Assembly (NCBI GenBank): GCA_002162685.1
Contig: MAAQ01000005.1
Span: forward strand, 62,001 to 126,000
DNA length: 64,000 nt
Direction of reading: 5' to 3'
Source: Flavobacteriales bacterium 33_180_T64
GTDB taxonomy: Bacteria > Bacteroidota > Bacteroidia > Flavobacteriales > Flavobacteriaceae
The position numbers were made by a program, and so were the translations under genes. Position 1 is the stretch's first letter, and every line of letters begins with the position of its first letter. This document shows positions 52,769 to 63,128 of the stretch, piece by piece. The notes under the pieces are model-generated. The model did not search any database. It had not been told where the DNA came from and saw only the letters and a list, made by a program, of their open reading frames with translations.

Positions 52769-54802
52769 TTAAATAAGTCCATTATATTTTCTCATAAACC
52801 ACTCAGCTGCAAGGCTAAGCGCAATGAGAGCGAGAAGATATTCCCATTCTATCAAAGGTACGACTTTTTTAGTGCTTTTTTGAATCGTTGTAAATCTAGA
52901 ATCGTTTAATAAATCATTAACTACAGTTGATGTATTATCTATAAAATAAGACTTCCCATTGCTGTTAGTCGCTAGACTTTGTAGTTTTGTTACATTTGCA
53001 TTTAAAAACTGATGTTCAACATTATAATCTAGTATTTTGAGCTCTCCTGATTTAGAAATATTCTCATTATTTACTTTTACTATAAATGTATAATCTCCAG
53101 CCTCTAAGCCATTTAAATCGACTTCATAATTAGCATTTTTAAGTACAAAGGGAATTGTTTTTTCTGTAGCTGTATTTTTATTTTTAAGTGTAATATTTAA
53201 GTTAGAATTATTTTCAAACTCATAATTTTTATTAAAAAACTGTGCTGTAATTCTCAAATTATCATTACCATTATAAAATGATTCGTAGTTTACATTTAGT
53301 CGCGTTCTACGTTTGTTTGTACTTAAGTACTGAACTAGCTTTCCTATAAAATTATCAAACGTATGAAATGAATTTTCATCAATATAAACCTGAGCTCTCC
53401 ATTTCCAAATCCCTTCTCCTAGAATTAAAGCCTCTCTTCTATCATTAATTTCAAATGTCGCAACTAACGGTTCGTCAATTTGCGTCCCATTAATTGTTTT
53501 ATAGAGAATAGTTTCAAAAGGAATTGTAAATGAAGTTTCGCCAAACTCTGCTCTTAAGGGCGGAAACTCTCCAAAGTTTAAATTATCAACTATGAATGTT
53601 GCATAATTTTGATTTAAAGTGGGTTGGTATTCTTCGGATTGATTTGTGAGTTGTTGCTTATAATTACTTTGCAATTGATTTAATAAAGACCAATTGGTTT
53701 TAGTACCAGTAATTACTATTTTGTTAAGCTTTAATTTATCTATTTCATTAAATAAAGACCTGAAGTTATTAGTTAGCTGATACATCACAACTAATTGAAA
53801 ATCATTTGATTTGTCTAAAAATTCTATTGTGGATAGGATCTCCGCTTTTCGTTGTTCGTTGCTCTCTATTGATTTTTTAAGTGCTCCCAAATCTGGATGT
53901 AAAATATCAGAAACTATAGCGACATTTGTTTTTTGATCAATAACTTCTACAGCAAAACTCTTGGTATTATTAATTCTGTTTTTTTCATTTTCTAAAGGAA
54001 CAACTTGCACGTTATAACTTGCAACACCTACTCTATTTGCTGGTAATGTTAAATTAATAATTTGTGAGGTTATTGTCTCACTAAACGTAATAGGTTTAGA
54101 AAACACAGTTGTTGTTCCTGAAGTAATCTTTAATTGCGTATTAACAGTAGAGTTTCCGTTGTATGTAGCAATAACTTCAACTGGAAATTTATTTTTTAAA
54201 TAGGCATAGCGATTGACATTTAATTGTTGAATTTTAACATCTACATATGTCGTTGTGTCTCCTAAAACAACTGGAAATATAGGCTGTTTATAACGTTTAG
54301 TCATATATGCATAATCATTACCGTAAGTTTGATTTCCATCGGAAATTAGAAGCGTTGGAGAAATGGAGCTATTATAAACTTCTGATAAACGTTCGAACAC
54401 TAACGCTAGGTTAGATTGTTTCTCATCAAATGACAGAGAATCACTTAGGTTAAAGCCTTTTCCGAAGCTATAAAATTCCAAGTTAAAATTATCATTTAAA
54501 GCTTCATTTGTTTTTAATGAATTAATAAATGAGTTTGCCTTTAGAGATTGGTTGAGATAATTAATCGATTCTGAATTATCTACTGCAATAACTAGGTTGG
54601 GCTTTTCATTGTAATAGGTGATTTTATCAAACTTAGGGTTAATTAACAACATGAATATAGAAAACAAAGTCACAAATCGCAAAGTAGTGAGCAGCCAAGA
54701 ACGCTTGCGTTTAATTTTTGCTTTATAAGCATACTGAAAAAGCGCTAGTAATAGCGCTATGATTCCAGATATGATAATGTATGTGATTGTTTCTGTTTGC
54801 AA
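52769..54802 (-). CDS. Membrane protein with VWA-like domain
   Basis: A 677-residue protein. Two membrane helices at the N-terminus (ITYIIISGIIALLLALFQYA; LRFVTLFSIFMLLI), then a VWA-like domain with a MIDAS-type loop AVDNSESI (D-x-S-x-S) and LLISDGNQTYGND, long beta regions, and a last membrane helix (WEYLLALIALSLAAEWFM). Resembles BatA/BatB-like or glutamine-amidotransferase-like VWA membrane proteins of Bacteroidota, but the role is unknown. Co-transcribed with the SPFH gene. Confidence 0.75.
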   Translation of the reverse strand: MQTETITYIIISGIIALLLALFQYAYKAKIKRKRSWLLTTLRFVTLFSIFMLLINPKFDKITYYNEKPNLVIAVDNSESINYLNQSLKANSFINSLKTNEALNDNFNLEFYSFGKGFNLSDSLSFDEKQSNLALVFERLSEVYNSSISPTLLISDGNQTYGNDYAYMTKRYKQPIFPVVLGDTTTYVDVKIQQLNVNRYAYLKNKFPVEVIATYNGNSTVNTQLKITSGTTTVFSKPITFSETITSQIINLTLPANRVGVASYNVQVVPLENEKNRINNTKSFAVEVIDQKTNVAIVSDILHPDLGALKKSIESNEQRKAEILSTIEFLDKSNDFQLVVMYQLTNNFRSLFNEIDKLKLNKIVITGTKTNWSLLNQLQSNYKQQLTNQSEEYQPTLNQNYATFIVDNLNFGEFPPLRAEFGETSFTIPFETILYKTINGTQIDEPLVATFEINDRREALILGEGIWKWRAQVYIDENSFHTFDNFIGKLVQYLSTNKRRTRLNVNYESFYNGNDNLRITAQFFNKNYEFENNSNLNITLKNKNTATEKTIPFVLKNANYEVDLNGLEAGDYTFIVKVNNENISKSGELKILDYNVEHQFLNANVTKLQSLATNSNGKSYFIDNTSTVVNDLLNDSRFTTIQKSTKKVVPLIEWEYLLALIALSLAAEWFMRKYNGLI

Positions 54803-54817
54803 TTAACACAATTTATA

Positions 54818-55564
54818 TTAAGTCAACATTCCGCCGTCAACGTTTAATGTCTGCCCAGTAACATAAGCGCTCATATCGCTAGCTAAAAAGACGCAAGCAT
54901 TTGCAATATCTTCAGGAGTTCCACCTCGTTTTAATGGGATTGCTTTACGCCATCCTTTAACGGTATCCTCATCTAATTTAGCAGTCATTTCGGTTTCAAT
55001 AAAACCAGGAGCAATCACATTACTTCTAATGTTTCTAGATCCTAATTCAAGCGCAACAGATTTTGAAAACCCAATAATACCTGCTTTTGAAGCTGCATAA
55101 TTGGTTTGACCTGCGTTACCTTTTACACCTACAACAGAACTCATATTAATAATAGACCCTTTGCGTTGTTTTAACATTGTACGTTGAACAGCCTTAGTCA
55201 TATTAAACACAGACTTAAGATTCACTTCAATCACCTTATCAAAATCATCTTCTCCCATTCTCATAAGAAGGTTGTCTTTTGTGATTCCTGCATTATTAAT
55301 AAGTATATCAATGCTACCAAATTCTTCTAGAACATCTTCGGCAAGTTTTTGAGCATCTTCAAAATTAGCAGCATTACTTTGATAGCCTTTAGCTTTAATT
55401 CCTTTATTATTTAATTCTTTTTCTAGTACGTTTGCTGCTTCTACAGAAGCGCTATATGTAAAGGCAACATTTGCTCCATGTTGCGCGAAAATTTCTGCAA
55501 TACCTCTACCAATACCTCTACTAGCACCAGTGATAATTGCTGTTTTTCCTTCAAGTAATCTCAT
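54818..55564 (-). CDS. fabG: 3-oxoacyl-[acyl-carrier-protein] reductase
   Basis: A 248-residue SDR: TGASRGIGRGIAEIF at 12-26, NNAGI, the SSVVGVKGNAGQTNYAASKAG segment with Ser, Tyr and Lys, and the C-terminal YVTGQTLNVDGGM. This chain length and the NNAGIT/GNAGQ.NY sequence are those of FabG in fatty acid synthesis. It has its own -7-type box, after the sucD terminator. Confidence 0.9.
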   Translation of the reverse strand: MRLLEGKTAIITGASRGIGRGIAEIFAQHGANVAFTYSASVEAANVLEKELNNKGIKAKGYQSNAANFEDAQKLAEDVLEEFGSIDILINNAGITKDNLLMRMGEDDFDKVIEVNLKSVFNMTKAVQRTMLKQRKGSIINMSSVVGVKGNAGQTNYAASKAGIIGFSKSVALELGSRNIRSNVIAPGFIETEMTAKLDEDTVKGWRKAIPLKRGGTPEDIANACVFLASDMSAYVTGQTLNVDGGMLT

Positions 55565-55589
55565 TTTTTAATATTTAATAGTTGGTATT

Positions 55590-55597
55590 CAAATATA
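55590..55597 (-). promoter_or_regulatory. Candidate -7 box of fabG
   Basis: On the minus strand TATATTTG, 26 bases before the fabG ATG. A TTG 14 bases upstream is a bit close for a -33 element. Confidence 0.45.
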
Positions 55598-55621
55598 GCA
55601 ATTACAAGTTGCAAGAAATAA

Positions 55622-55651
55622 AAAAACCTCACAAAATGTTGTGAGGTTTTT
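55622..55651 (-). terminator. Intrinsic terminator of sucD
   Basis: AAAAACCTCACAA/TTGTGAGGTTTTT, 13 bp stem with loop AATG and T-run on the minus strand. Confidence 0.9.
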
Positions 55652-55669
55652 AACAATATTATTAGTGTC

Positions 55670-56542
55670 TTATCCAATAACTTCAGCTACTTTTTTTCCT
55701 ATTTCTGCAGGAGATTCAACAACGTGAATTCCACACTCTCTCATAATAGCTTTTTTTGCTTGAGCAGTATCGTCACTTCCTCCTACAATTGCACCTGCAT
55801 GTCCCATTGTTCGTCCAGCTGGAGCTGTTTCACCAGCAATAAATCCAATAACTGGTTTTTTACTTCCACTGTTTTGGTACCACTTAGCTGCATCAGCTTC
55901 TAGTTGCCCACCAATTTCGCCAATCATAACAACACATTCCGTTTCTGGATCGTTTATTAATAACTCAACAGCTTCTTTAGTAGTTGTACCTATAATTGGA
56001 TCTCCACCTATACCTATTGCAGTTGTAATCCCTAGACCTTGCTTAACAACCTGATCTGCTGCTTCATAAGTTAATGTTCCTGATTTAGAGACAATACCAA
56101 CATTTCCTTTTTTGAAAACAAAACCTGGCATAATACCAACTTTAGCTTCTCCTGGAGTAATCACTCCTGGGCAGTTAGGACCTACTAATCTACAGTCTCT
56201 ATCTTTAATATAAGCTGAGGCTTTAATCATATCTGCAACAGGAATTCCTTCAGTAATTGTTATAATTACTTTAATTCCTGCATCAGCAGCTTCCATAATG
56301 GCATCTGCAGCGAAAGCAGGAGGAACAAAAATAATAGTTGTGTCTGCTCCTACAGCTGTAACAGCTTCGGCTACCGTATTGAAAACAGGTTTATCTAAAT
56401 GTGTTTGTCCTCCTTTACCAGGTGTAACTCCACCAACAACATTTGTTCCATACTCAATCATTTGACCTGCATGAAATGTACCTTCACTTCCAGTAAAACC
56501 TTGTACAATTATTTTTGAATCTTTATTAACTAAAACGCTCAT
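55670..56542 (-). CDS. sucD: Succinyl-CoA synthetase, alpha subunit
   Basis: From the ATG at 56542, 290 residues: [23 protein letters not shown] (CoA-binding), [20 protein letters not shown], and [13 protein letters not shown] with the phosphohistidine. Interconverts succinyl-CoA and succinate with ATP formation. The longer reading from 56581 adds residues not usual at the N-terminus. The beta subunit is not in this window. Confidence 0.95.
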   Translation of the reverse strand: MSVLVNKDSKIIVQGFTGSEGTFHAGQMIEYGTNVVGGVTPGKGGQTHLDKPVFNTVAEAVTAVGADTTIIFVPPAFAADAIMEAADAGIKVIITITEGIPVADMIKASAYIKDRDCRLVGPNCPGVITPGEAKVGIMPGFVFKKGNVGIVSKSGTLTYEAADQVVKQGLGITTAIGIGGDPIIGTTTKEAVELLINDPETECVVMIGEIGGQLEADAAKWYQNSGSKKPVIGFIAGETAPAGRTMGHAGAIVGGSDDTAQAKKAIMRECGIHVVESPAEIGKKVAEVIG

Positions 56543-56628
56543 TTGTGTTTGTTTTGTTTGATTTGTGTTTTTTAAATGCAAAATTTGTTATGCAAAAGTA
56601 GGTTTTTGAATATAATTTATAAACCTTT

Positions 56629-57033
56629 TTAAACTTTTATTTCAGCATAAGAATTTAAACTATCAGAACTATTATCTAGCTGCTGACTTATTTCAAATCC
56701 TTTATATAATTTCCCGTCTTTTATTTCCCAAATAGAAATAAAGTGCGCTAAAGGCTCGTCTTTTTCTGGACGTTCAATTGTGGTTACATATACAGTATAT
56801 CTAGCGGTTATAATTCCGTCATCGTCAAGTAAGTGACTTAATCTGTATTTAAAAGAATGAAAAGATTTTTTCACTCCCGTTAACATATTATCTAACCCTG
56901 TATAATCCAAAACAGTATAACCCTTTGTACTATGCCATTTTAGACTACACTCTTTATGAAAAAAATTTAAGATGTTTTCATCTTTAGCTAAATCTAATTC
57001 ATAAAATGCTTTAACAATTTCTTTTGCTGACAT
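56629..57033 (-). CDS. NTF2-like (SnoaL-type) protein
   Basis: A 134-residue protein with the cone-shaped NTF2-like pattern: KEIVKAFYELDLAKDENILNFFHKECSLKWHSTKG, YTGLDNMLTGVKKSFHSFKYRLSHLL and HFISIWEIKDGKLYKGFEI. Whether it is an enzyme or a binding protein is not clear. It abuts the second LpxD-like gene (stop to start within one base), so it belongs to the lipid A operon transcript. Confidence 0.75.
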   Translation of the reverse strand: MSAKEIVKAFYELDLAKDENILNFFHKECSLKWHSTKGYTVLDYTGLDNMLTGVKKSFHSFKYRLSHLLDDDGIITARYTVYVTTIERPEKDEPLAHFISIWEIKDGKLYKGFEISQQLDNSSDSLNSYAEIKV

Positions 57034-57969
57034 TTATTTATTTTTTAATTTTTCAATAAGTTCAGGGATTTTTCTAATATATGCCATTTCTTTAAATTTC
57101 TCTCTTGCTTCAAAAGCAGGAGATCCAAAATACGTTTTATTTTTGTCAGTAGAATGTCCTAAACCTGACTGAGCGTATATTTCGGTTCCTTTAGCAATTG
57201 TAATTCCACTTTTTACACCAACTTGTCCCCAAAGCGTGACTTCATCTTCTATTACAACACAACCGGCAATTCCTGTTTGTGATGCAATTAAACACTTTTT
57301 ACCAATAATGGTATCATGTCCTACTTGTATTTGGTTATCTAATTTTGAACCTTCTCCAATAGTCGTATCACCAGTAACTCCTCTATCGATTGTACAAAGT
57401 GCTCCAATATCTACATTGTTTTTTATAACAACTCGACCTCCAGATTTTAATTGATCAAATCCTTCAGGGCGATTTTTATAATAAAATGCACTTGCTCCTA
57501 AAATTGTACCAGCATGTATAATTACATTATCACCAATAACAGTATCATCATAGATACTCACATTAGAATGAATAATACAATTATCACCAATAATTACATT
57601 ATTACCAATAAAACAATTGGGTTGCACAACTGAATTTACACCAATTTTAGCAGATGTCGCAATGGCAACATTAGACGATTGAAATGGCTTAAAATGACTA
57701 GTTAATTTATTAAAATCCCGAAATGGATCATCACTTAGTAATAGTGCTTTTCCTTCTGGGCAATCTACTTTTTTGTTTATAAGAACTACTGTTGCAGCAG
57801 ATTCTAATGCTTTGTCATAATATTTTGGGTGATCCACAAAAACGATATCTCCAGGTTCGACTACATGGATCTCATTCATTCCAAAAACAGGAAAATCATC
57901 TGCTCCAATATATTCAGAAGAAATAATACTTGCGATATCTTTTAATGTATGCTGCTTAGGAAACTTCAT
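57034..57969 (-). CDS. LpxD-like acyltransferase, second paralogue
   Basis: A 311-residue left-handed beta-helix protein with an LpxD-type N-terminal domain (LKDIASIISSEYIGADDF..VFGMNEIHVVEPGDIVFVDHPKYYDKA) and hexapeptide repeats (NVIIGDNCIIHSNVSIYDDTVIG). It keeps the catalytic-type His (NQIQVGHDTIIG) and IASQTGIAGCVVIED. It differs from the lpxD at 60812 and is joined to efp with no gap. Two LpxD-type genes occur in many Bacteroidota. The substrate of this one is unknown. Confidence 0.8.
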   Translation of the reverse strand: MKFPKQHTLKDIASIISSEYIGADDFPVFGMNEIHVVEPGDIVFVDHPKYYDKALESAATVVLINKKVDCPEGKALLLSDDPFRDFNKLTSHFKPFQSSNVAIATSAKIGVNSVVQPNCFIGNNVIIGDNCIIHSNVSIYDDTVIGDNVIIHAGTILGASAFYYKNRPEGFDQLKSGGRVVIKNNVDIGALCTIDRGVTGDTTIGEGSKLDNQIQVGHDTIIGKKCLIASQTGIAGCVVIEDEVTLWGQVGVKSGITIAKGTEIYAQSGLGHSTDKNKTYFGSPAFEAREKFKEMAYIRKIPELIEKLKNK

Positions 57970-58536
57970 TTATACTTTTATACGTTCTTTATATGTTCCT
58001 TTTGCCGTTTCAACCTTAATTTTATCGCCTTCATTTATAAATAAAGGCACATTAACAATAGCTCCCGTTTCTACAGTAGCAGGTTTGGTTGCATTTGTTG
58101 CTGTATTCCCTTTAATTCCAGGTTCGGTTGCGGTAACTTCTAAAATTACACTTGCAGGCATATCGACTGAAAGTGGCATACCATCTTCTGAATTCATAAG
58201 AATAGTTACAACTTGACTTTCTTTCATTAAATCTGGAGAATCTAAAGATGCTTTCTGTAATTCAATTTGAGTATAGTCCTCAGTATTCATAAAATGATAG
58301 GTTTCACCTTCATTATATAAGTACTGAAATTTATGAGTTTCGACACGAACATCGTCTAATTTATGTCCTGCTGAAAACGTATTATCTAAAACTTTTCCTG
58401 ATGTAACACTTTTCATTTTTGTTCTAACAAACGCTGGGCCTTTACCTGGTTTTACGTGTAAAAACTCTATAATTTTATAGATATCATGATTGTATCTAAT
58501 ACATAATCCGTTTCTTATATCTGATGTACTTGCCAT
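57970..58536 (-). CDS. efp: Elongation factor P
   Basis: A 188-residue protein: ASTSDIRNGLCIRYNHDIYKIIEFLHVKPGKGPAFVRTKMKSV (KOW-like N-domain with Lys at the tip, which is modified in many bacteria), then the OB domains and NVPLFINEGDKIKVETAKGTYKERI. Relieves stalling at polyproline. It sits between lpxA and the second lpxD-like gene, an arrangement typical of Bacteroidota. Confidence 0.95.
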   Translation of the reverse strand: MASTSDIRNGLCIRYNHDIYKIIEFLHVKPGKGPAFVRTKMKSVTSGKVLDNTFSAGHKLDDVRVETHKFQYLYNEGETYHFMNTEDYTQIELQKASLDSPDLMKESQVVTILMNSEDGMPLSVDMPASVILEVTATEPGIKGNTATNATKPATVETGAIVNVPLFINEGDKIKVETAKGTYKERIKV

Positions 58537-58558
58537 AATAATTAGTCTTATATTTTAA

Positions 58559-59344
58559 TTAATTTGATTTGAAATACCCTTTCATAATTCCACGATGAGA
58601 GTTTTTGATAAATTGCAAAATTTCATCTCGTTCTGGAGTTGCTTCCATTTCGGCTTCAATTAAATCTGAAGCTTGGGTATTATTATAATTTTTTTGATAT
58701 AACATTCTGTATATATCTTGAATCTCTCTGATTTTTTCTGTTGAAATTCCGCGTCGACGTAATCCAACCGAGTTTATCCCAACATAAGATAAAGGTTCTC
58801 GTCCAGCTTTAACAAAAGGAGGCACATCTTTTCTTACTAAAGATCCTCCTGTAACGAAGGCATGATTCCCTATAGAACAAAACTGATGTACAGCTGTCAT
58901 ACCTGCTAAAACCACATAGTCACCAACATTAATATGACCTGCAAGCGTACTGTTATTAGAAAATATACAATTATTTCCAACAACACAATCATGAGCTATG
59001 TGACAATAAGCCATTATTAAACAGTTATCGCCAATAACAGTTTTCATTCTATCTGTAGTTCCTCTATTAATTGTAACACATTCTCTAATAGTAACATTAT
59101 CTCCTATTATTGTAAGTGTATCTTCATCATCATATTTTAAATCTTGCGGTACAGCAGAAATAACTGAACCAGGAAAAATATTACAGTTTTTCCCAATACG
59201 TGCCCCTTCCATAATAGTCACGTTACTTCCAATCCAAGTTCCTTCTCCAATAGTTACATTACTATAAATAGTTGTAAAAGGTTCAATTACTACATTCTTT
59301 GCAATTTTTGCTCCAGGATGTACGTATGCTAAAGGTTGATTCAT
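58559..59344 (-). CDS. lpxA: UDP-N-acetylglucosamine acyltransferase
   Basis: A 261-residue hexapeptide-repeat protein: YVHPGAKIAKNVVIEPFTTIYSNVTIG, catalytic His in MAYCHIAHDCVVGNN, GLRRRGISTEKIREIQDIYRMLY at the C-terminus. First step of lipid A synthesis. Between lpxC/fabZ and efp. Confidence 0.95.
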   Translation of the reverse strand: MNQPLAYVHPGAKIAKNVVIEPFTTIYSNVTIGEGTWIGSNVTIMEGARIGKNCNIFPGSVISAVPQDLKYDDEDTLTIIGDNVTIRECVTINRGTTDRMKTVIGDNCLIMAYCHIAHDCVVGNNCIFSNNSTLAGHINVGDYVVLAGMTAVHQFCSIGNHAFVTGGSLVRKDVPPFVKAGREPLSYVGINSVGLRRRGISTEKIREIQDIYRMLYQKNYNNTQASDLIEAEMEATPERDEILQFIKNSHRGIMKGYFKSN

Positions 59345-59418
59345 TTCTTCGTTTTTATTTTTTTACTAAAGTGAAATGTGTTCGTTATAAAACCGATTTT
59401 AGATTTACTAAAATGTTG

Positions 59419-60825
59419 TTATTTTATTTTTGAAATTTGCGCCATCAATTCTGCTTCTGCACAAAGTTTACCATTGGCATAGGCATATCCTTGCATGTGA
59501 CATATCCCACGACGTATCGGTGTAATTAAATCACACTTAAAAATTAAGGTATCTCCAGGGACTACTTTTTTCTTGAATTTCACTTTATCAATTTTCATGA
59601 AAAAGGTTAAATAATTCTCTGGATCTGGAACAGTACTAAGCACTAATATTCCTCCTGTTTGAGCCATAGCTTCAACGATTAAAACTCCAGGCATTACAGG
59701 TGCTCCAGGGAAATGACCTTTAAAGAACTCTTCATTCATGGTCACATTTTTCATTCCTATTACTCCAGTATCTGTTAATTCGAAAATCTTATCTAATAAT
59801 AAAAAAGGCTGTCTATGTGGTAGCATATCCATAATTTGCATCACATCCATTAACGGCTCTTGATTCAAATCTATATTCGGAACATTGTTACGACGTTCAT
59901 TTTTAATAATTTTTGATAGTTTCTTTGCAAACTGTGTATTTATATAATGTCCAGGTTTATTTGCAATAATTTTTCCTTTAATTCGAGTTCCTACTAAAGC
60001 TAAATCACCAATAACATCTAACAACTTATGTCTTGCTGCTTCATTTGGATGGTGTAATGTTAGATTATCTAAAACCCCATTAGGCTTTACTGCAATAGAC
60101 TCTTTTTTAAAGGCTATCCTAAGTTTTTCCATTGTTTCTTGTGACAATTCTTCGTCAACATAAACAATTGCATTGTTAAGATCTCCTCCTTTTATAAGTC
60201 CGTTATCTAACAACATTTCTATTTCATGTAAAAAACTAAATGTTCTAGAATCTGAAATATCCTTTTTAAAATCTGAAATATGATTTAAGGTTGCGTTTTG
60301 AGTTCCTAAAACTTTAGTCCCAAAATCAACCATTGTAGTAATCTGATATTCTTTAGCTGGCATGACGATAATTTCACTTCCAGATTCTTCATCTAAATAT
60401 GAGATTACATCTGAAACAACATATTCTTCTCTAAAGTCATCTTGCTCTATAACACCAGATTTCTCAAGTGCTTCAACAAAAAACTTAGACGAACCGTCCA
60501 TAATTGGAGGTTCTGAAGCGTTTAATTCTATAATTACATTATCTATATCCAAACCAACTAATGCTGCTAACACATGCTCTGAAGTTTGAATGGTAACTCC
60601 ATTTTTCTCCAAACATGTACCTCGTTGTGTATTGGTAACATAATTTGCATCTGCTTTAATAACTGGGGAACCTTCAAGATCTATTCTTTTGAATGAAAAC
60701 CCATTATTTACTGGAGCAGGACAAAATGTTAGAATTACGTCTTTTCCTGTATGTAAACCAACACCTTTAAGAGAAATTTCTTTCCCTATTGTTTTTTGTT
60801 TAACGTCTGTTTTAATTATTGCCAT
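59419..60825 (-). CDS. lpxC/fabZ: Bifunctional LpxC deacetylase / FabZ dehydratase
   Basis: A 468-residue fusion characteristic of Bacteroidota. LpxC part (about 1-305): [13 protein letters not shown], zinc His in [44 protein letters not shown] (zinc His and Asp). FabZ part (about 325-468): [35 protein letters not shown] with the catalytic His and Glu. The fusion ties lipid A commitment to acyl chain dehydration. Start overlaps the lpxD stop by 14 bases. Confidence 0.95.
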   Translation of the reverse strand: MAIIKTDVKQKTIGKEISLKGVGLHTGKDVILTFCPAPVNNGFSFKRIDLEGSPVIKADANYVTNTQRGTCLEKNGVTIQTSEHVLAALVGLDIDNVIIELNASEPPIMDGSSKFFVEALEKSGVIEQDDFREEYVVSDVISYLDEESGSEIIVMPAKEYQITTMVDFGTKVLGTQNATLNHISDFKKDISDSRTFSFLHEIEMLLDNGLIKGGDLNNAIVYVDEELSQETMEKLRIAFKKESIAVKPNGVLDNLTLHHPNEAARHKLLDVIGDLALVGTRIKGKIIANKPGHYINTQFAKKLSKIIKNERRNNVPNIDLNQEPLMDVMQIMDMLPHRQPFLLLDKIFELTDTGVIGMKNVTMNEEFFKGHFPGAPVMPGVLIVEAMAQTGGILVLSTVPDPENYLTFFMKIDKVKFKKKVVPGDTLIFKCDLITPIRRGICHMQGYAYANGKLCAEAELMAQISKIK

Positions 60826-61840
60826 TTACTTTCTTTTCTAAATCCTTTATTGTTTTAACAATCTTAGGTAAATTTTTAAAATACACATATGATTTATTCC
60901 AATCTCCATATGAAAATGATGGTGATCCTTGGAGTATTTCATTATCTTTTACATGTCTTCCAATACCTGATTGTGCTTGTACTTTTACATTATTACCAAT
61001 TGTGATATGACCAGCAATACCTACTTGGCCTCCAATTTGGCAATTTTCACCAATTTTGGTAGAACCTGCTATTCCTGTTTGAGCAGCAATGACAGTGTTT
61101 TTTCCAATTTCAACATTATGTGCTATTTGTATTTGATTATCCAATTTTACACCGCTTCTAATCACTGTAGATCCTAATGTTGCTCTATCTATTGTAGTTG
61201 CTGCTCCAATATCGACATGGTCTTCAATAATCACGTTTCCTATTTGTGGTACTTTACTATATTCACCATTTTCATCTGGCACAAATCCAAAACCATCTGC
61301 TCCTATAATCACTCCTGAATTAATAACACAAGAATTACCAATAATACATTCTGAATAAATCTTAGCTCCAGAAAACACAAGTGTGTGGTCTCCAATAGTA
61401 ACATTATCACCTATATAAGTATTAGGAAAAATCTTTACATTTTTACCAATAGTTACATTATCTCCTATATAACTAAATGCTCCAACATATATATCGTCAC
61501 TTACAATTGCTGATTCTGAAATAAATGATGGGTGTTCAATACCTTGCTTATTGAGTTTAACCTGATTGTAATATTCTAAAAGTTTTGAAAATGACTTATA
61601 GGCATCATCTACTTTTATAAGCGTTGTTTCAATATCATTTTCTGGTTCAAATGTTTTATTTACAATAGTAATTGACGCTTTTGTAGAATAGATATGAGAC
61701 GTATACTTAGGGTTTGCCAGAAAGGTTAAGGAGCCTTCTGTACCTTCTTCAATTTTTGAAAGTTTAGAAACTTCTACCTCAGGATTCCCTACGATATCAC
61801 CTTCTAAAATTCCAGCTATTTGTTCTGCTGTAAAGTTCAT
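60812..61840 (-). CDS. lpxD: UDP-3-O-acylglucosamine N-acyltransferase
   Basis: A 342-residue protein. N-terminal LpxD domain ([31 protein letters not shown]), then the left-handed beta-helix ([20 protein letters not shown]) with the catalytic His in [15 protein letters not shown] and a helical C-terminus ending in DLEKKVNGN. Third step of lipid A synthesis. Start chosen at the first ATG. It overlaps lpxC/fabZ. Confidence 0.95.
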   Translation of the reverse strand: MNFTAEQIAGILEGDIVGNPEVEVSKLSKIEEGTEGSLTFLANPKYTSHIYSTKASITIVNKTFEPENDIETTLIKVDDAYKSFSKLLEYYNQVKLNKQGIEHPSFISESAIVSDDIYVGAFSYIGDNVTIGKNVKIFPNTYIGDNVTIGDHTLVFSGAKIYSECIIGNSCVINSGVIIGADGFGFVPDENGEYSKVPQIGNVIIEDHVDIGAATTIDRATLGSTVIRSGVKLDNQIQIAHNVEIGKNTVIAAQTGIAGSTKIGENCQIGGQVGIAGHITIGNNVKVQAQSGIGRHVKDNEILQGSPSFSYGDWNKSYVYFKNLPKIVKTIKDLEKKVNGNN

Positions 61841-61871
61841 CTTCGCAAAAATAGGAAAAATGTGTTAAAGT

Positions 61872-63092
61872 CTATTTAGGATAACAGATATAATATTTTG
61901 TAACTGGTTTTGATAAAGCTTTGATGCTAAATTGATCTGACGCTTTAGTGATATCAACCACTTTTCCAGATTTTTGTAAAATCTTGATATTCTGCTTTTT
62001 TGATTGATAGGCTTGATTTGAAATTTCATCAATAAAGACAAAGTATTCGGCGTCTTTTTTAGAGATATTATAGCGTTCAGTAAGCGCAATAATATGGTTG
62101 TCTAATGTTGATTTTTTTATTGGTTTATTCTTTAATTTTATTTTTAAGAGTTCTCTATTAATAATCATATCACAAAGATTTTTTAAAATAAAATCATCGT
62201 GATATTGCCATTCTTTCATTGCTAAAACAATATCTGTGTCATCTAAACGAGAAAAGGTTTCCAAAGTATGGTCATCAAAGTTTTCTATTGAAATTTCATT
62301 TTTCAGAAAATAAGTCAATGCATTACTAGCATTCAAATCAATGCCCAAACTTGATAATTCTTTTGCGCGTTTTAATACACGAGTTAATAATTGTTCAGCA
62401 ACTATCCCTGTTTTATGAAGATATACTTGCCAATACATAAAACGACGAGCAACCAAAAACTTCTCAACACTATATATTCCTTTTTCTTCAACAACCAATT
62501 TATCATCTACAACATTAAGCATGGTTATTAAGCGTTCACTATTTATATTTCCTTCAGCTACTCCTGTATAAAAACTATCACGTTTTAAATAATCGGCTCT
62601 ATCCATATCAAATTGACTCGAAATCAATTCGCATAAAAACGGTCTGTGATATTTGCCTTCAAAAATTTGAATGGCTAGCGTTAAACTTCCGTTAAATTCT
62701 TTATTGAGTTTCTGCATAAAATACATCGAAATCTCTTCATGAGAGACTCCGTTTACGATACTATGCTCCATCGCATGAGAGAATGGACCATGGCCTATAT
62801 CATGCAATAAGATAGCTGCATAGAGTGCTTTTTCTTCATCATCAGAAATACTAACCTCCTTAAAACGAAGCACATTCACTGCTTTCTGCATTAAGTACAT
62901 ACAACCAATTGCATGGTGAAAACGAGTATGATGAGCTCCAGGGTATACGAGATACGATAGCCCCATTTGTGTAATTCGACGAAGACGCTGAAAATATTTA
63001 TGTTCGATTAAATCGAAAATAAGCGAGTTCGGAATAGTAATAAATCCGTAAATTGGGTCGTTAAAGATTTTAAGTTTGTTGCTTGTCATCAA
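61872..63092 (-). CDS. HD-domain phosphohydrolase
   Basis: A 406-residue HD-superfamily protein: GAHHTRFHHAIGCMYLM, AAILLHDIGHGPFSHAMEH (HD motif), SSQFDMDRADYLKRDSFYTGVAEG. This is the pattern of dNTPase-like HD proteins found next to lpxD and porX in many Bacteroidota. Deoxynucleoside triphosphatase activity is likely but not proven. First gene of the minus-strand lipid A transcript. Only 36 bases separate its start from porX. Confidence 0.85.
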   Translation of the reverse strand: MMTSNKLKIFNDPIYGFITIPNSLIFDLIEHKYFQRLRRITQMGLSYLVYPGAHHTRFHHAIGCMYLMQKAVNVLRFKEVSISDDEEKALYAAILLHDIGHGPFSHAMEHSIVNGVSHEEISMYFMQKLNKEFNGSLTLAIQIFEGKYHRPFLCELISSQFDMDRADYLKRDSFYTGVAEGNINSERLITMLNVVDDKLVVEEKGIYSVEKFLVARRFMYWQVYLHKTGIVAEQLLTRVLKRAKELSSLGIDLNASNALTYFLKNEISIENFDDHTLETFSRLDDTDIVLAMKEWQYHDDFILKNLCDMIINRELLKIKLKNKPIKKSTLDNHIIALTERYNISKKDAEYFVFIDEISNQAYQSKKQNIKILQKSGKVVDITKASDQFSIKALSKPVTKYYICYPK

Positions 63093-63119
63093 ACGTTAAG
63101 CTTTTACATTAATTTTAAA

Positions 63120-63127
63120 CAAATATA
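63120..63127 (-). promoter_or_regulatory. Candidate -7 box of the HD gene
   Basis: On the minus strand TATATTTG, 27 bases before the HD gene ATG, in the short gap to porX. No matching -33 box. Confidence 0.35.
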
Positions 63128-63128
63128 C

